Below are positions 34,044 through 42,453 of a DNA stretch of 64,000 bases, piece after piece (position 1 is the first letter of the stretch; each line of letters opens with the position of its first letter). The translations under genes and the position numbers were made by a program. The notes under the pieces are model-generated. The model searched no databases and was not told the DNA's origin. It saw only the letters and a program-made list of their open reading frames with translations. The stretch comes from Alistipes communis (GTDB taxonomy: Bacteria > Bacteroidota > Bacteroidia > Bacteroidales > Rikenellaceae), in contig NZ_AP019735.1 in NCBI RefSeq assembly GCF_006542665.1, positions 558,001-622,000 of the forward strand, in the 5' to 3' direction.

Positions 34044-34712
34044 ATGTCTTCCGAATTCGAAAAATACGCCGTCAAGCATTGCGGCATCAGCAGCCTCCGG
34101 CTGCACGATTTCCGATCCGTCATCTCCGACTACGTGTCGCCCACGATCATCGAGGAGCGCCAGTTGAACGTCGCCACGATGGACGTCTTCTCCCGCCTGA
34201 TGATGGACCGCATCATCTTCCTCGGGGCGCCGATCTACGACGATGCGGCCAACATCATCCAGGCGCAGCTGCTCTTCCTGGAATCGGCCGATCCGGAGAA
34301 GGACATCCAGCTCTACATCAATTCGCCGGGCGGATCGGTTTCGGCCGGTCTGGGCATCTACGACACGATGCAGCTGGTGAACTGCGACGTGGCGACGATC
34401 TGCACGGGGCTGGCCGCCTCGATGGGCGCAGTGCTGCTCACGGCCGGTACGGCGGGCAAGCGTTCGGCGCTGCCGCATTCGCGCGTGATGATCCACCAGC
34501 CGCTGGGAGGCGCGCAGGGACAGGCGTCGGACATCGAGATCACGGCCCGCGAAATCCTGCGCACGAAGCGCGAACTGTACGAAATTCTCGCCTCGCACGC
34601 CGGCGTGCCGATCAAGAAGATCGAAAAGGATGCCGACCGCGACTACTGGATGACGGCCGACGAAGCCAAGAACTACGGCCTGATCGACGAAGTGCTGAAA
34701 AAACGCAAGTGA
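34044..34712 (+). CDS. clpP: ATP-dependent Clp protease proteolytic subunit
   Basis: A 222-residue serine protease. Catalytic triad: Ser126 in AASMGAV, His151 in IHQP, Asp200 in RDYWM. INSPGGSVSAG is the family core. It forms the 14-mer chamber used with ClpX. clpX follows after 58 bases. The N-terminal extension of about 25 residues is longer than in E. coli and may be a propeptide. Confidence 0.97.
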   Translation: MSSEFEKYAVKHCGISSLRLHDFRSVISDYVSPTIIEERQLNVATMDVFSRLMMDRIIFLGAPIYDDAANIIQAQLLFLESADPEKDIQLYINSPGGSVSAGLGIYDTMQLVNCDVATICTGLAASMGAVLLTAGTAGKRSALPHSRVMIHQPLGGAQGQASDIEITAREILRTKRELYEILASHAGVPIKKIEKDADRDYWMTADEAKNYGLIDEVLKKRK

Positions 34713-34770
34713 CCCGCCGCGCGCCGAAAACGGCGCGCACGCGGCATATACCCATACGAAACGACAACGA

Positions 34771-36066
34771 ATGACACATACGAAGAACCCGAAGAACGGA
34801 AATTCGCACACGACCGAGGAGCACTGCTCCTTTTGCGGCAAACACCACAGCGAGGTGCTGATGCTTTTTCAGGGCGGCAGCGGCGCCCGCATCTGCAACG
34901 AATGCATCGAACAGGGCTACCATACGCTCGTCGAGCACCACGTGGTAGCCGATCCCCTCTCCGCGACGCCCCCGATGCAGCAGACGCCGCTGCATTACGA
35001 AGAACTGCTCAAACCCGCGCAGATCAAGGAGATGCTCGACCAGTACGTCATCGGTCAGGAGGCGGCCAAACGCTACCTGTCGGTAGCGGTCTACAATCAC
35101 TACAAACGCATTCTCTCGAAATCGGCCGACGCCGAAGGCGAGATCGAGATCGACAAGTCGAACGTCGTGCTCGTCGGCCCGACGGGAACGGGCAAGACGC
35201 TCATGGCACGTACGATCGCGCGGCTGCTGAACGTCCCCTTCACCATCGTCGACGCCACGGTGCTCACCGAAGCCGGCTACGTGGGCGAAGACGTGGAGAG
35301 TATCCTCTCGCGGCTGTTGCAGGTGGCCTCCTACGACGTGGCAGCCGCCGAACGGGGCATCGTCTTCATCGACGAGATCGACAAGATCGCCCGCAAGGGC
35401 GACAACCCTTCGATCACGCGCGACGTATCGGGCGAAGGGGTGCAGCAGGCGCTGCTGAAAATTCTCGAAGGGACGACGGTCAACGTACCGCCGCAGGGCG
35501 GGCGCAAGCATCCCGACCAGAAATTCATACAGGTCGACACGCGCAACATCCTCTTCATCTGCGGCGGTGCGTTCGACGGCATCGAGCGCAAGATCGCCCA
35601 GCGGCTCAACACGCGGGCGATGGGCTACGGCCGCGCGGGAGCCGACCCGATCGACCGTTCGAACCTGATGCAGTACGTCATGCCGCAGGATCTCAAATCG
35701 TTCGGCCTGATCCCCGAACTGGTCGGGCGCCTGCCGGTGCTGACCTACATGCAGCCGCTCGGCCGCGAAGCGCTGCGCTCGATCCTGACCGAGCCGAAGA
35801 ACGCCATCGTGAAACAGTACGTCCGGCTGTTCGAGATGGACGGCGTGAAGCTCGCCTTCGACGACGAAGTTCTCGACTACATCGTCGACCGCGCCATCGT
35901 CTACAAGCTCGGCGCACGCGGCCTGCGCTCGATCTGCGAGGCGGTGATGATGGACACGATGTTCGACATTCCGTCGAGCGGTTGCAAGGAGTTTCGCGTA
36001 ACGCTGCCATACGCCAAGGAAAAGATAGAAAAAGCAAATTTCGTAGAGCTTAAAAAGGTAGGATAA
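34771..36066 (+). CDS. clpX: Clp protease ATP-binding subunit ClpX
   Basis: A 431-residue AAA+ unfoldase. Zinc-binding domain CSFC (about 19-22) and CNEC (about 46-49); Walker A GPTGTGKT; pore loop GYVG; Walker B FIDEIDK; RKH loop GGRKHP. The usual IGF loop that docks ClpP reads MGYG here. It feeds unfolded substrates to ClpP. Downstream of clpP. Confidence 0.97.
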   Translation: MTHTKNPKNGNSHTTEEHCSFCGKHHSEVLMLFQGGSGARICNECIEQGYHTLVEHHVVADPLSATPPMQQTPLHYEELLKPAQIKEMLDQYVIGQEAAKRYLSVAVYNHYKRILSKSADAEGEIEIDKSNVVLVGPTGTGKTLMARTIARLLNVPFTIVDATVLTEAGYVGEDVESILSRLLQVASYDVAAAERGIVFIDEIDKIARKGDNPSITRDVSGEGVQQALLKILEGTTVNVPPQGGRKHPDQKFIQVDTRNILFICGGAFDGIERKIAQRLNTRAMGYGRAGADPIDRSNLMQYVMPQDLKSFGLIPELVGRLPVLTYMQPLGREALRSILTEPKNAIVKQYVRLFEMDGVKLAFDDEVLDYIVDRAIVYKLGARGLRSICEAVMMDTMFDIPSSGCKEFRVTLPYAKEKIEKANFVELKKVG

Positions 36067-36077
36067 TAAAATATTAT

Positions 36078-36085
36078 TATCTTTG
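36078..36085 (+). promoter_or_regulatory. -7 box of tkt
   Basis: TATCTTTG about 105 bases before the tkt start, right after the clpX stop. The -33 box is not clear. Confidence 0.5.
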
Positions 36086-36189
36086 CAGGGGATAAATCCC
36101 GCTCGGAAAAGCGACAGGCGGCACGCACCGCACAGGGTGTCACAACGGCCTTCGCCCGACGAATTGACAACTACTAAACAACTGGAAAT

Positions 36190-38223
36190 ATGGCAGACAA
36201 TGCAAAACTGACGCGTGCGGCGGACAACATCCGCGTGCTGGCGGCATCGATGGTCGAAAAGGCGAAATCGGGCCATCCGGGCGGCGCGATGGGCGGCGCC
36301 GATTTCATCAACGTGCTCTACACCGAATTCCTGCGCTACGATCCCGACGACCTGCGCTACCCCTTCCGCGACCGTCTGTTCCTCGATCCGGGCCACATGT
36401 CGCCGATGCTCTACTCGACACTGGCGCTGGCGGGCAACTACACGATGGACGATCTCAAAGCGTTCCGCCAGTGGGGAAGCTGCACGCCCGGCCACCCCGA
36501 AGTGGACGTGCTGCGCGGCGTGGAGAATACCTCCGGCCCGCTGGGTCAGGGACACGCCATGGCGCTGGGCGCAGCGATCGCCGAGCGCTTCATGGTGGCC
36601 CGTTTCGGCCAGTGGCAGGCGCACAAGACCTATGCCTACATCTCGGACGGCGCCGTGCAGGAGGAGATTTCGCAGGGCGTGGGCCGCATCGCAGGTCATC
36701 TAGGACTGTCGAACCTGATCATGTACTACGACTCGAACAACATCCAGCTCTCGACCAAGGTCGACGAGGTGGACACCGAGGACGTAGGCGCCAAATACAA
36801 GGCCTGGGGCTGGAACGTGCTCCACGTCGACGGACAGTCGGTCGACGAGATCCGCGCCGCGCTCCGCACGGCAGGTGCCGAGACCGAGCGTCCGACGATC
36901 ATCATCGGCCGCACGGTGATGGGCAAAGGCGCGGTAGCCGCCGACGGCACGTCGTATGAGAACAAGGTTTCGACGCACGGCCAGCCGCTTTCGGCCGCCG
37001 GCGCCGACATCGCCGCCACGGTGAAGCACCTGGGCGGCGACCCCGAAAACCCGTTCACGGTCTTCGAAGAGTCGAAGGAGATCTACGCCGCACGCCGCGA
37101 AGAACTGCGTGCATGGGTCAAGGCCCAGAAGGCCGTCGAGGCCGAGTGGCGCTCGGCCAACAAGGAGCTGGCCCGCAAACTGGACATATTCCTCGCAGGC
37201 GAGCTTCCGCCCATCGACTACAAGTCGATCGAGATGAAGGCCGATTCGGCCACGCGCGCCGCGTCGGCGACGGTGCTGGGCGTACTGGCCGAGCGGGTGG
37301 AGAACATGATCGTCGCTTCGGCCGACCTGTCGAATTCGGACAAGACCGACGGCTTCCTGAAAAAGACCAAAGCCTTCACGAAGGGCGATTTCAGCGGCAA
37401 ATTCTTCCAGGCCGGCGTGTCGGAGCTGACGATGGCCTGCATCATGAACGGTATGGCACTGCACGGCGGCGTGATTCCGGCCTGCGGCACCTTCTTCGTC
37501 TTCTCGGACTACATGAAGCCGGCCGTACGCCTCTCGGCACTGATGCACCTGCACGTGATCTATATCTGGACGCACGACTCGTTCCGCGTAGGCGAGGACG
37601 GCCCGACGCACCAGCCGATCGAGCACGAGGCGCAGATCCGCCTGATGGAGCACCTGCGCAACCACGCGGGCGAGCGGTCGATGGTCGTGCTGCGTCCCGC
37701 CGACGGCGAGGAGACGATCGCAGCATGGCGTCTCGCTCTCGAAGAGAAACGCCCCGTGGCGCTCATCCTCTCGCGTCAGAACATCAAGAACCTGCCCGCG
37801 CTGGCCGCAAGCCGCCGCGAGGAGGCCGCACAGCTCGCCAAGGGCGCCTACATCGTCGCCGACACGGCGAAGCCCGACGTAGTGATGGTCGCTTCGGGTT
37901 CGGAGGTGGCGACGCTCGTCGAAGGTGCAGGCCTGCTGGCTCAGGAGGGCATCAAGGCCCGCATCGTCAGCGTCCCGAGCGAAGGTCTTTTCCGCGATCA
38001 GCCCCAGTCCTATCAGGAGTCGGTACTGCCCGCCGGCATCGCACGCTACGGCATGACGTCGGGGCTGCCCGTGACCTTGCAGGGGCTCGTCGGAGAGAAG
38101 GGCTTCATCCACGGCCACGACATGTTCGGCTTCTCGGCTCCCTACACGGTGCTCGACAAGGAGTTCGGCTACAACGGCGAGACCGTCGCCGCCGAAGTCA
38201 AGAAACTGTTGGGACGCGCATAG
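36190..38223 (+). CDS. tkt: Transketolase
   Basis: A 677-residue thiamine-diphosphate enzyme of the non-oxidative pentose phosphate pathway. GHPGGAMGGADF near residue 30, GQGHAMALGAAIAERF, the TPP motif (SDGAVQEEIS, in place of the usual GDG) and D near SNN, and THDSFRVGEDGPTHQPIEH in the pyrimidine-binding domain are visible. Full length as a single polypeptide rather than split N/C subunits. Ends at the terminator 38242-38284. Confidence 0.95.
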   Translation: MADNAKLTRAADNIRVLAASMVEKAKSGHPGGAMGGADFINVLYTEFLRYDPDDLRYPFRDRLFLDPGHMSPMLYSTLALAGNYTMDDLKAFRQWGSCTPGHPEVDVLRGVENTSGPLGQGHAMALGAAIAERFMVARFGQWQAHKTYAYISDGAVQEEISQGVGRIAGHLGLSNLIMYYDSNNIQLSTKVDEVDTEDVGAKYKAWGWNVLHVDGQSVDEIRAALRTAGAETERPTIIIGRTVMGKGAVAADGTSYENKVSTHGQPLSAAGADIAATVKHLGGDPENPFTVFEESKEIYAARREELRAWVKAQKAVEAEWRSANKELARKLDIFLAGELPPIDYKSIEMKADSATRAASATVLGVLAERVENMIVASADLSNSDKTDGFLKKTKAFTKGDFSGKFFQAGVSELTMACIMNGMALHGGVIPACGTFFVFSDYMKPAVRLSALMHLHVIYIWTHDSFRVGEDGPTHQPIEHEAQIRLMEHLRNHAGERSMVVLRPADGEETIAAWRLALEEKRPVALILSRQNIKNLPALAASRREEAAQLAKGAYIVADTAKPDVVMVASGSEVATLVEGAGLLAQEGIKARIVSVPSEGLFRDQPQSYQESVLPAGIARYGMTSGLPVTLQGLVGEKGFIHGHDMFGFSAPYTVLDKEFGYNGETVAAEVKKLLGRA

Positions 38224-38241
38224 CCCGATTCACAGCAAGAA

Positions 38242-38284
38242 ACAGCGCGGGTGTCCGATAGATTCGGACACCCGCGCTGTTTTT
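38242..38284 (+). terminator. Terminator of tkt
   Basis: A perfect 17-bp stem (38242-38258 with 38264-38280) with a TAGAT loop and a T-run. Confidence 0.9.
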
Positions 38285-38464
38285 CGCCGGAAGTCGCATC
38301 CAGGACGGAACCCGCGCGGAACTCGCATCCGAAACCATCCACACGAAATTCCCGACAACTCTCCGGTTCACGGCACCGTCGGACACGGGCGGATTCCTGC
38401 GTCGACAAGAGTCATTCGGCAGCTTTTCAGGCGTCTTTCGCCTCCGACACGACGAACGGGGCGT

Positions 38465-38471
38465 CCCCCCC
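38465..38471. repeat. C7 homopolymer in the tkt-lipoprotein spacer
   Basis: Seven C on the + strand in the 330-base spacer between tkt and the Pro-Glu lipoprotein. It is shorter than the other tracts and not in a gene. Confidence 0.4.
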
Positions 38472-38502
38472 TGCGAACGCCCGCACCGACCCGCAAAAAC
38501 AA

Positions 38503-38528
38503 CGACCGCAGCCGGAAAGCTGCGGTCG
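38503..38528 (-). terminator. Terminator of the Pro-Glu lipoprotein gene
   Basis: CGACCGCAGC/GCTGCGGTCG stem with TTGTTTTT on the minus strand, just past the stop at 38554. Confidence 0.8.
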
Positions 38529-38553
38529 GAAAAACATTCGCCGGCAAACGGCA

Positions 38554-39249
38554 TCAACCGAAATTCGGCGAAAAGATGCCCGGATGTTCCGTCTTGTACT
38601 CGTAGCGAAGCGACTTGTCGAACGTCTTGTCGTACATCACCCCCTTGATCGTGTGGGTGCCGTCGCCGTTATCGACGATCTCGCACGTCGTCCGTTCGGT
38701 GTCGTCGGCTGCGAAACAGCCCGTCTCCAACCCGTTCTGATAGGTGAACCAGCCGCAGCCCTGTACATTGGGATCCCCCTCGTCGTCAGTATAGTGCTTG
38801 CCGATGTACCACATGCGGTCGGTATGTTTCTCCACCGAATCGGTGTAAAACGGCGAGATCGCCCCCGTAAAGAACTTCCGATAGGTATACCCTCCCGTCG
38901 AAGTCAGAATCTCCGGTTCGAAATCGGTATAGATGTAGACGAGAATGTCCACATAATCGCCCGTATCGCCTGTCGACATGCTCTTCGAGCTGAGCATCAC
39001 CGTCGTACGATATTTTCCGGAAGCCTCGTCCAGACCGTCGTAAGCGAAAAATCCATCGGCTACCGCAATGTCGAAATCATATTCCGGTTCAGGCTCGGGT
39101 TCCGGTTCGGGTTCGGGCTCAGGTTCGGGTTCGGGCTGAGGCCCAGGCGTCTCGGTGCCGGGATTGCCATTGTCACCGAAATCGTCGTTGGACTCGCCGC
39201 AGGAAAATGTCAGTGCGCACGCGGCGACGAGAATCAGCAGTTTTTTCAT
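38554..39249 (-). CDS. Lipoprotein with Pro-Glu repeat
   Basis: A 231-residue lipoprotein: MKKLLILVAACALTFSC with Cys17, a Gly/Asp-rich spacer, then nine Pro-Glu dipeptides (coded at 39082-39135) as a stiff stalk, and a C-terminal beta-rich domain of about 170 residues with three Cys. It is likely surface-exposed. I do not recognise the C-terminal domain. It lies 31 bases after the 613-residue lipoprotein on the same strand, so the two are probably one operon. The dipeptide repeat is built from a hexanucleotide and could change in length. Confidence 0.78.
   Translation of the reverse strand: MKKLLILVAACALTFSCGESNDDFGDNGNPGTETPGPQPEPEPEPEPEPEPEPEPEYDFDIAVADGFFAYDGLDEASGKYRTTVMLSSKSMSTGDTGDYVDILVYIYTDFEPEILTSTGGYTYRKFFTGAISPFYTDSVEKHTDRMWYIGKHYTDDEGDPNVQGCGWFTYQNGLETGCFAADDTERTTCEIVDNGDGTHTIKGVMYDKTFDKSLRYEYKTEHPGIFSPNFG
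39082..39135 (-). repeat. Hexanucleotide repeat coding (Pro-Glu)9
   Basis: Nine copies of a six-base unit (GGTTCG-like on +, with variants). Copy-number change would lengthen or shorten the stalk without a frameshift. Confidence 0.75.
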
Positions 39250-39280
39250 ATCCTTCTATCTCCGAATTTTCGTTTGACGA

Positions 39281-41122
39281 TTAACGGGCATAGCCTCCGC
39301 CGCCCATAGAGGTATAGTCGTCCAGTTCGATCGGGCCGTCGTAGGAAGCTTTGAAATGCTGTCCGTTGGTCTGCATCAGATCGAAATCGATGTCGTAAAC
39401 GCCGTCGGCATAGGCCACCGTCACCGATCCTTCGTCGAGCGTCAACGTCTCCGAAGTCTTCTTGTTGACGATGCGGTATTGCGTGACGCAGCCCGTTCCG
39501 CTCTCTACATAGGACGAGTAGAGATATTTGTAGGCCGGAATCTGCGAACCCGTACCGCCGTCGTTGCAGAACTCGAAAGCGGCCTGCCACTCGTCGTTTT
39601 CGAATTCGACGGAGTAGTTGATCGCCCAACCCGTCGCATCGGCTTCGGCATAGGCCTGCGAGATCGATGTGAAGACGATCGCATCGCCCGGCTCCTCGGG
39701 CTGGGTCACACCGTAGATGGAGACATCGAGCGAAAGCGGATACCCCTCGGCCGTCGTCAGTTCCCCCTTGATGACATAATTCGTTTCGGACGGCAGGCTC
39801 AGTTCGACGCTGCCGGCCTTGACCGCATACTCCGTCGTACCGCAAATGAGCGCCGAGTTTCCGCCCAGCGTGCCGTTGTCGAACGAGTAGGTGCCGGCGG
39901 CGATCTTATCGGTGATGAATTCGAGATTCAGTCCGTAGAGGTTCTCCCCCGTGAATGCGGCCAGATAGCCCTTCTCGCTCTTTTCGATCTTGCCGCTGTT
40001 GAGTTTGACAGGGAAGGCGAGCGAACCCTTATAGTCGATGTCCAGCTGTTTGTTGTCCTGAGAAATCAGGGAGCCGACGATCGTATAGGCCCCGTCGGCG
40101 AAACCGACGTTCACCGATCCCTTCTCGATTTCGAACGCCGCACCGCTGACGGCCGTTACGCTCGACGTGCTGGCCATCACCCAGGGCTCGTTGCTGTGGT
40201 AACCTTTCAGGTAGCTGTATTCGTGTGCGGGAATAACGGGCGCCTTCTCCTTCGCATAGTCGTCGTAGAGATCGAGTACGACCGTATAGGCGTCGTTGGT
40301 GAGTTTGACATAGAAGTTGTTGCCGCCGCTGTAAACTTGGAGTTCGCCCTCGGTGAAGTGCTGCTGATCGACGTTTTCGGGTTTGTCGCGTTTGAGCGTC
40401 GTCATTTCGAGCGGCTCGGACATCTCCTTGTCATAGCTGTCGGCAGCTTCGACGACCGCAACGATCACATAAGTGGTATCGTCGTCGAGGTTTTCGAGCA
40501 AAATCTCCTGCGGAGAGGAGGTCTCCACCTTGTCGCCCGTGGCGAAGATGTCGTATTTGTCGGGCAGAACGAAATCTTCGGTCTTCTTGAAATAGCGGTA
40601 GCGGCACTCGGCGGCATTGGCGGTAGTGACCGTGAACGAAAGCGTGCTCTCGGTCCGCTCGCCCTCGGCGAGCGTCACCTCCATCGTAGTGCCCTGATTG
40701 ACTTTCTCGGTCGTCAGCGTGATCGGTTCCGACAGGACGGGGGCGTTCTCCCCTGCCGAAGCGGCCGCCAATACGACATACTCGGCTTCGGCTTCGAGTT
40801 CTTTCACCTCGACAAGCTGCGTCTCGACCTTTTCGAGTTGCCGGCCCTCGGCCATGACGGAAACAGCGTCGGGCAGTTCGATCCCTTCGACATTTTTCAG
40901 ACAGACATAGGCGCATTTGTCCGCATTCTGCGGTGCGACAGTGAAGCTGACCGAACTTGCCGTCGTCGCACCGGGCGTCACGACGACGGATACCTCCGGC
41001 TTAGTATTTTCCCCCCCCTCGCCGGGATCGGTGGAGGTGTTGTCGTCATCGCTGCAAGCAGCGAAACCAAGCGCTCCGACGAAGAGCGCCATCGATGCGA
41101 ATGAAGCAAATAGATTCCTCAT
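39281..41122 (-). CDS. Multi-domain surface lipoprotein with a G8 tract
   Basis: A 613-residue lipoprotein: MRNLFASFASMALFVGALGF, lipobox Cys23, then CSDDDNTSTDPGEGGENT. The body has two or more fibronectin-III/Ig-like modules (SSVSFTVAPQNADKC; STLSFTVTTANAAEC) and three related beta domains with repeating GSVxV(G/S)(F/Y)ADGxYxI strands, as in Bacteroidales adhesins. A sense-strand G8 tract (41011-41018) codes Gly-Gly at 36-37, 13 residues after the lipobox, and is in frame here, so the gene is ON. Promoter -7 at 41164-41171. The Pro-Glu lipoprotein follows. Confidence 0.85.
   Translation of the reverse strand: MRNLFASFASMALFVGALGFAACSDDDNTSTDPGEGGENTKPEVSVVVTPGATTASSVSFTVAPQNADKCAYVCLKNVEGIELPDAVSVMAEGRQLEKVETQLVEVKELEAEAEYVVLAAASAGENAPVLSEPITLTTEKVNQGTTMEVTLAEGERTESTLSFTVTTANAAECRYRYFKKTEDFVLPDKYDIFATGDKVETSSPQEILLENLDDDTTYVIVAVVEAADSYDKEMSEPLEMTTLKRDKPENVDQQHFTEGELQVYSGGNNFYVKLTNDAYTVVLDLYDDYAKEKAPVIPAHEYSYLKGYHSNEPWVMASTSSVTAVSGAAFEIEKGSVNVGFADGAYTIVGSLISQDNKQLDIDYKGSLAFPVKLNSGKIEKSEKGYLAAFTGENLYGLNLEFITDKIAAGTYSFDNGTLGGNSALICGTTEYAVKAGSVELSLPSETNYVIKGELTTAEGYPLSLDVSIYGVTQPEEPGDAIVFTSISQAYAEADATGWAINYSVEFENDEWQAAFEFCNDGGTGSQIPAYKYLYSSYVESGTGCVTQYRIVNKKTSETLTLDEGSVTVAYADGVYDIDFDLMQTNGQHFKASYDGPIELDDYTSMGGGGYAR
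41011..41018 (-). repeat. G8 tract in lipoprotein (contingency repeat, in frame)
   Basis: Eight C on + (eight G in the sense strand), within codons 35-38. In frame in this sequence. Confidence 0.85.
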
Positions 41123-41163
41123 ACAATCAATGATTTAAAAAATAACAATCGTATTTCGGGCGT

Positions 41164-41171
41164 CAAAGATA
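41164..41171 (-). promoter_or_regulatory. -7 box of the 613-residue lipoprotein gene
   Basis: TATCTTTG on the minus strand, 42 bases before the start. Confidence 0.55.
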
Positions 41172-41555
41172 GTAAAATTTTTTTAATAAACCGTCTCGAC
41201 TATCGGACCTCGGAATACCCTTGCATACGGGTATAAAGCCGTTTCCGTTCAAGCTTTGCATCGAAAAGCACAGAACCGCCGAAACATTGAAACCCGAAAC
41301 GAGGAATTTCCGTCCGATTCGTAAGCAACTTGTTTCGCGGAAAAATCGTTTCTCCGCAAAAGACCTCCGGCCTCTACATCGGTCGAGCGGCGAAACGGGG
41401 ACCCGCCCTTCGTCCCGACGCCTCTTTTCCCGAACCGACACGGCGGGCACCGGCCGTCAGGAAGAGGAATTCCGGGCAGCGACCGCCGCGGGAAAAGCGG
41501 CAAACCTCGCCGGAACTCACTCCGCAATCGAACCGGCCCTGCGACGGAGGAAATG
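41172..41555. other. Spacer without a clear gene
   Basis: About 380 bases between lipoprotein and nagB. Short ORFs in both directions are basic, low-complexity and lack start signals; no RNA element is recognised. Confidence 0.55.
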
Positions 41556-41560
41556 AAAGA

Positions 41561-41588
41561 GGGAGCGTCCGCAATTCGGACACTCCCT
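41561..41588 (-). terminator. Terminator of the nagB operon
   Basis: GGGAGcGTCCG (41561-41571) pairs with CGGACaCTCCC (41577-41587), with a pyrimidine-rich tail on the minus strand. About 55 bases past the nagB stop. Confidence 0.6.
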
Positions 41589-41642
41589 CCGTATGACCGG
41601 AATCCGCGAGACACAGGCTGCGCTGCGTCGCCCCGCGGCTCT

Positions 41643-42437
41643 TTACAGACGTTCGCTCTTCTCCAACTCGCGGAAATAGCGGTAGGTGCTGACTTTCAAC
41701 TCGCCCACGGCCGCCTCGTCGGCAACGATGATGCCTGCGGGATGAACCTGCAACGCCGAGATCGTCCACTCGTGCGAGTAGCACCCCTCGACACCGTGTT
41801 TCAACGCGCGGGCCTTCTTGTGGCCGAAGGCCTGGATGATGACCTCGTGCGAATCCATGATCGTAGCCACGCCGACCGACATGGCCTGCTTGGGCACTTT
41901 GTTCACGTCGTTGTCGAAGAACCGCGAGTTGACGGCCACGGTCTCGGGCGTGAGCGTCATCACGCGCGTGCGCGACACGAGCGACGAATAGGGTTCGTTG
42001 AAGGCGATATGGCCGTCTTCGCCGATACCGCCCAGGAAGAGGTCGATGCCGCCTGCGGCGACGATCTTACGCTCGTACTCCTCGCACTCCTTTTGCAGAT
42101 CGGGGGCGTTGCCGTCGAGGATGTGGATGTTCGCGGCCGGCACGTCGACATGGTCGAAGAAATGCTTGCGCATGAAGGTGTGATAGCTTTCAGGGTGATC
42201 TTCGGGGATGCCCACGTATTCGTCCATGTTGAACGTAACGACGTTGCGGAACGACACCTCGCCCGCCTCATAAAGGCGCACCAGTTCCTTGTAGGTCTCC
42301 ACGGGCGTCGAGCCGGTGGGCAGTCCCAGTACGAACGGACGGTCGGTCCGGGCCGCCTTCTCCTTGATCCGCGCGACGATGTAACGGGCCGTCCACAGGC
42401 CGGCTTTCGCGTCGTTCTCTTCGATAATCAGTCTCAT
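41643..42437 (-). CDS. nagB: Glucosamine-6-phosphate deaminase
   Basis: A 264-residue enzyme that turns glucosamine 6-phosphate into fructose 6-phosphate and ammonia. The catalytic residues are all in place: Asp72 (NMDEY), Asp141, His143 and Glu148 (GEDGHIAFNEP), at the same numbers as in E. coli NagB. LPTGSTPVETYK binds the phosphate. It is 16 bases downstream of the NagB-like/PIG-L fusion, likely one operon. Confidence 0.96.
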   Translation of the reverse strand: MRLIIEENDAKAGLWTARYIVARIKEKAARTDRPFVLGLPTGSTPVETYKELVRLYEAGEVSFRNVVTFNMDEYVGIPEDHPESYHTFMRKHFFDHVDVPAANIHILDGNAPDLQKECEEYERKIVAAGGIDLFLGGIGEDGHIAFNEPYSSLVSRTRVMTLTPETVAVNSRFFDNDVNKVPKQAMSVGVATIMDSHEVIIQAFGHKKARALKHGVEGCYSHEWTISALQVHPAGIIVADEAAVGELKVSTYRYFRELEKSERL

Positions 42438-42453
42438 AGAATCTTATTTGGTG

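Noticed and set aside
32288..34123. A 611-codon minus-strand frame antisense to tig
   Set aside because: It mirrors the tig codons, has no promoter and ends at the start of clpP. tig is certain from its motifs.
38465..38471. C7 run in the tkt spacer as a switch
   Set aside because: Shorter than the other tracts and not in or before a gene on the matching strand; listed as a repeat only.
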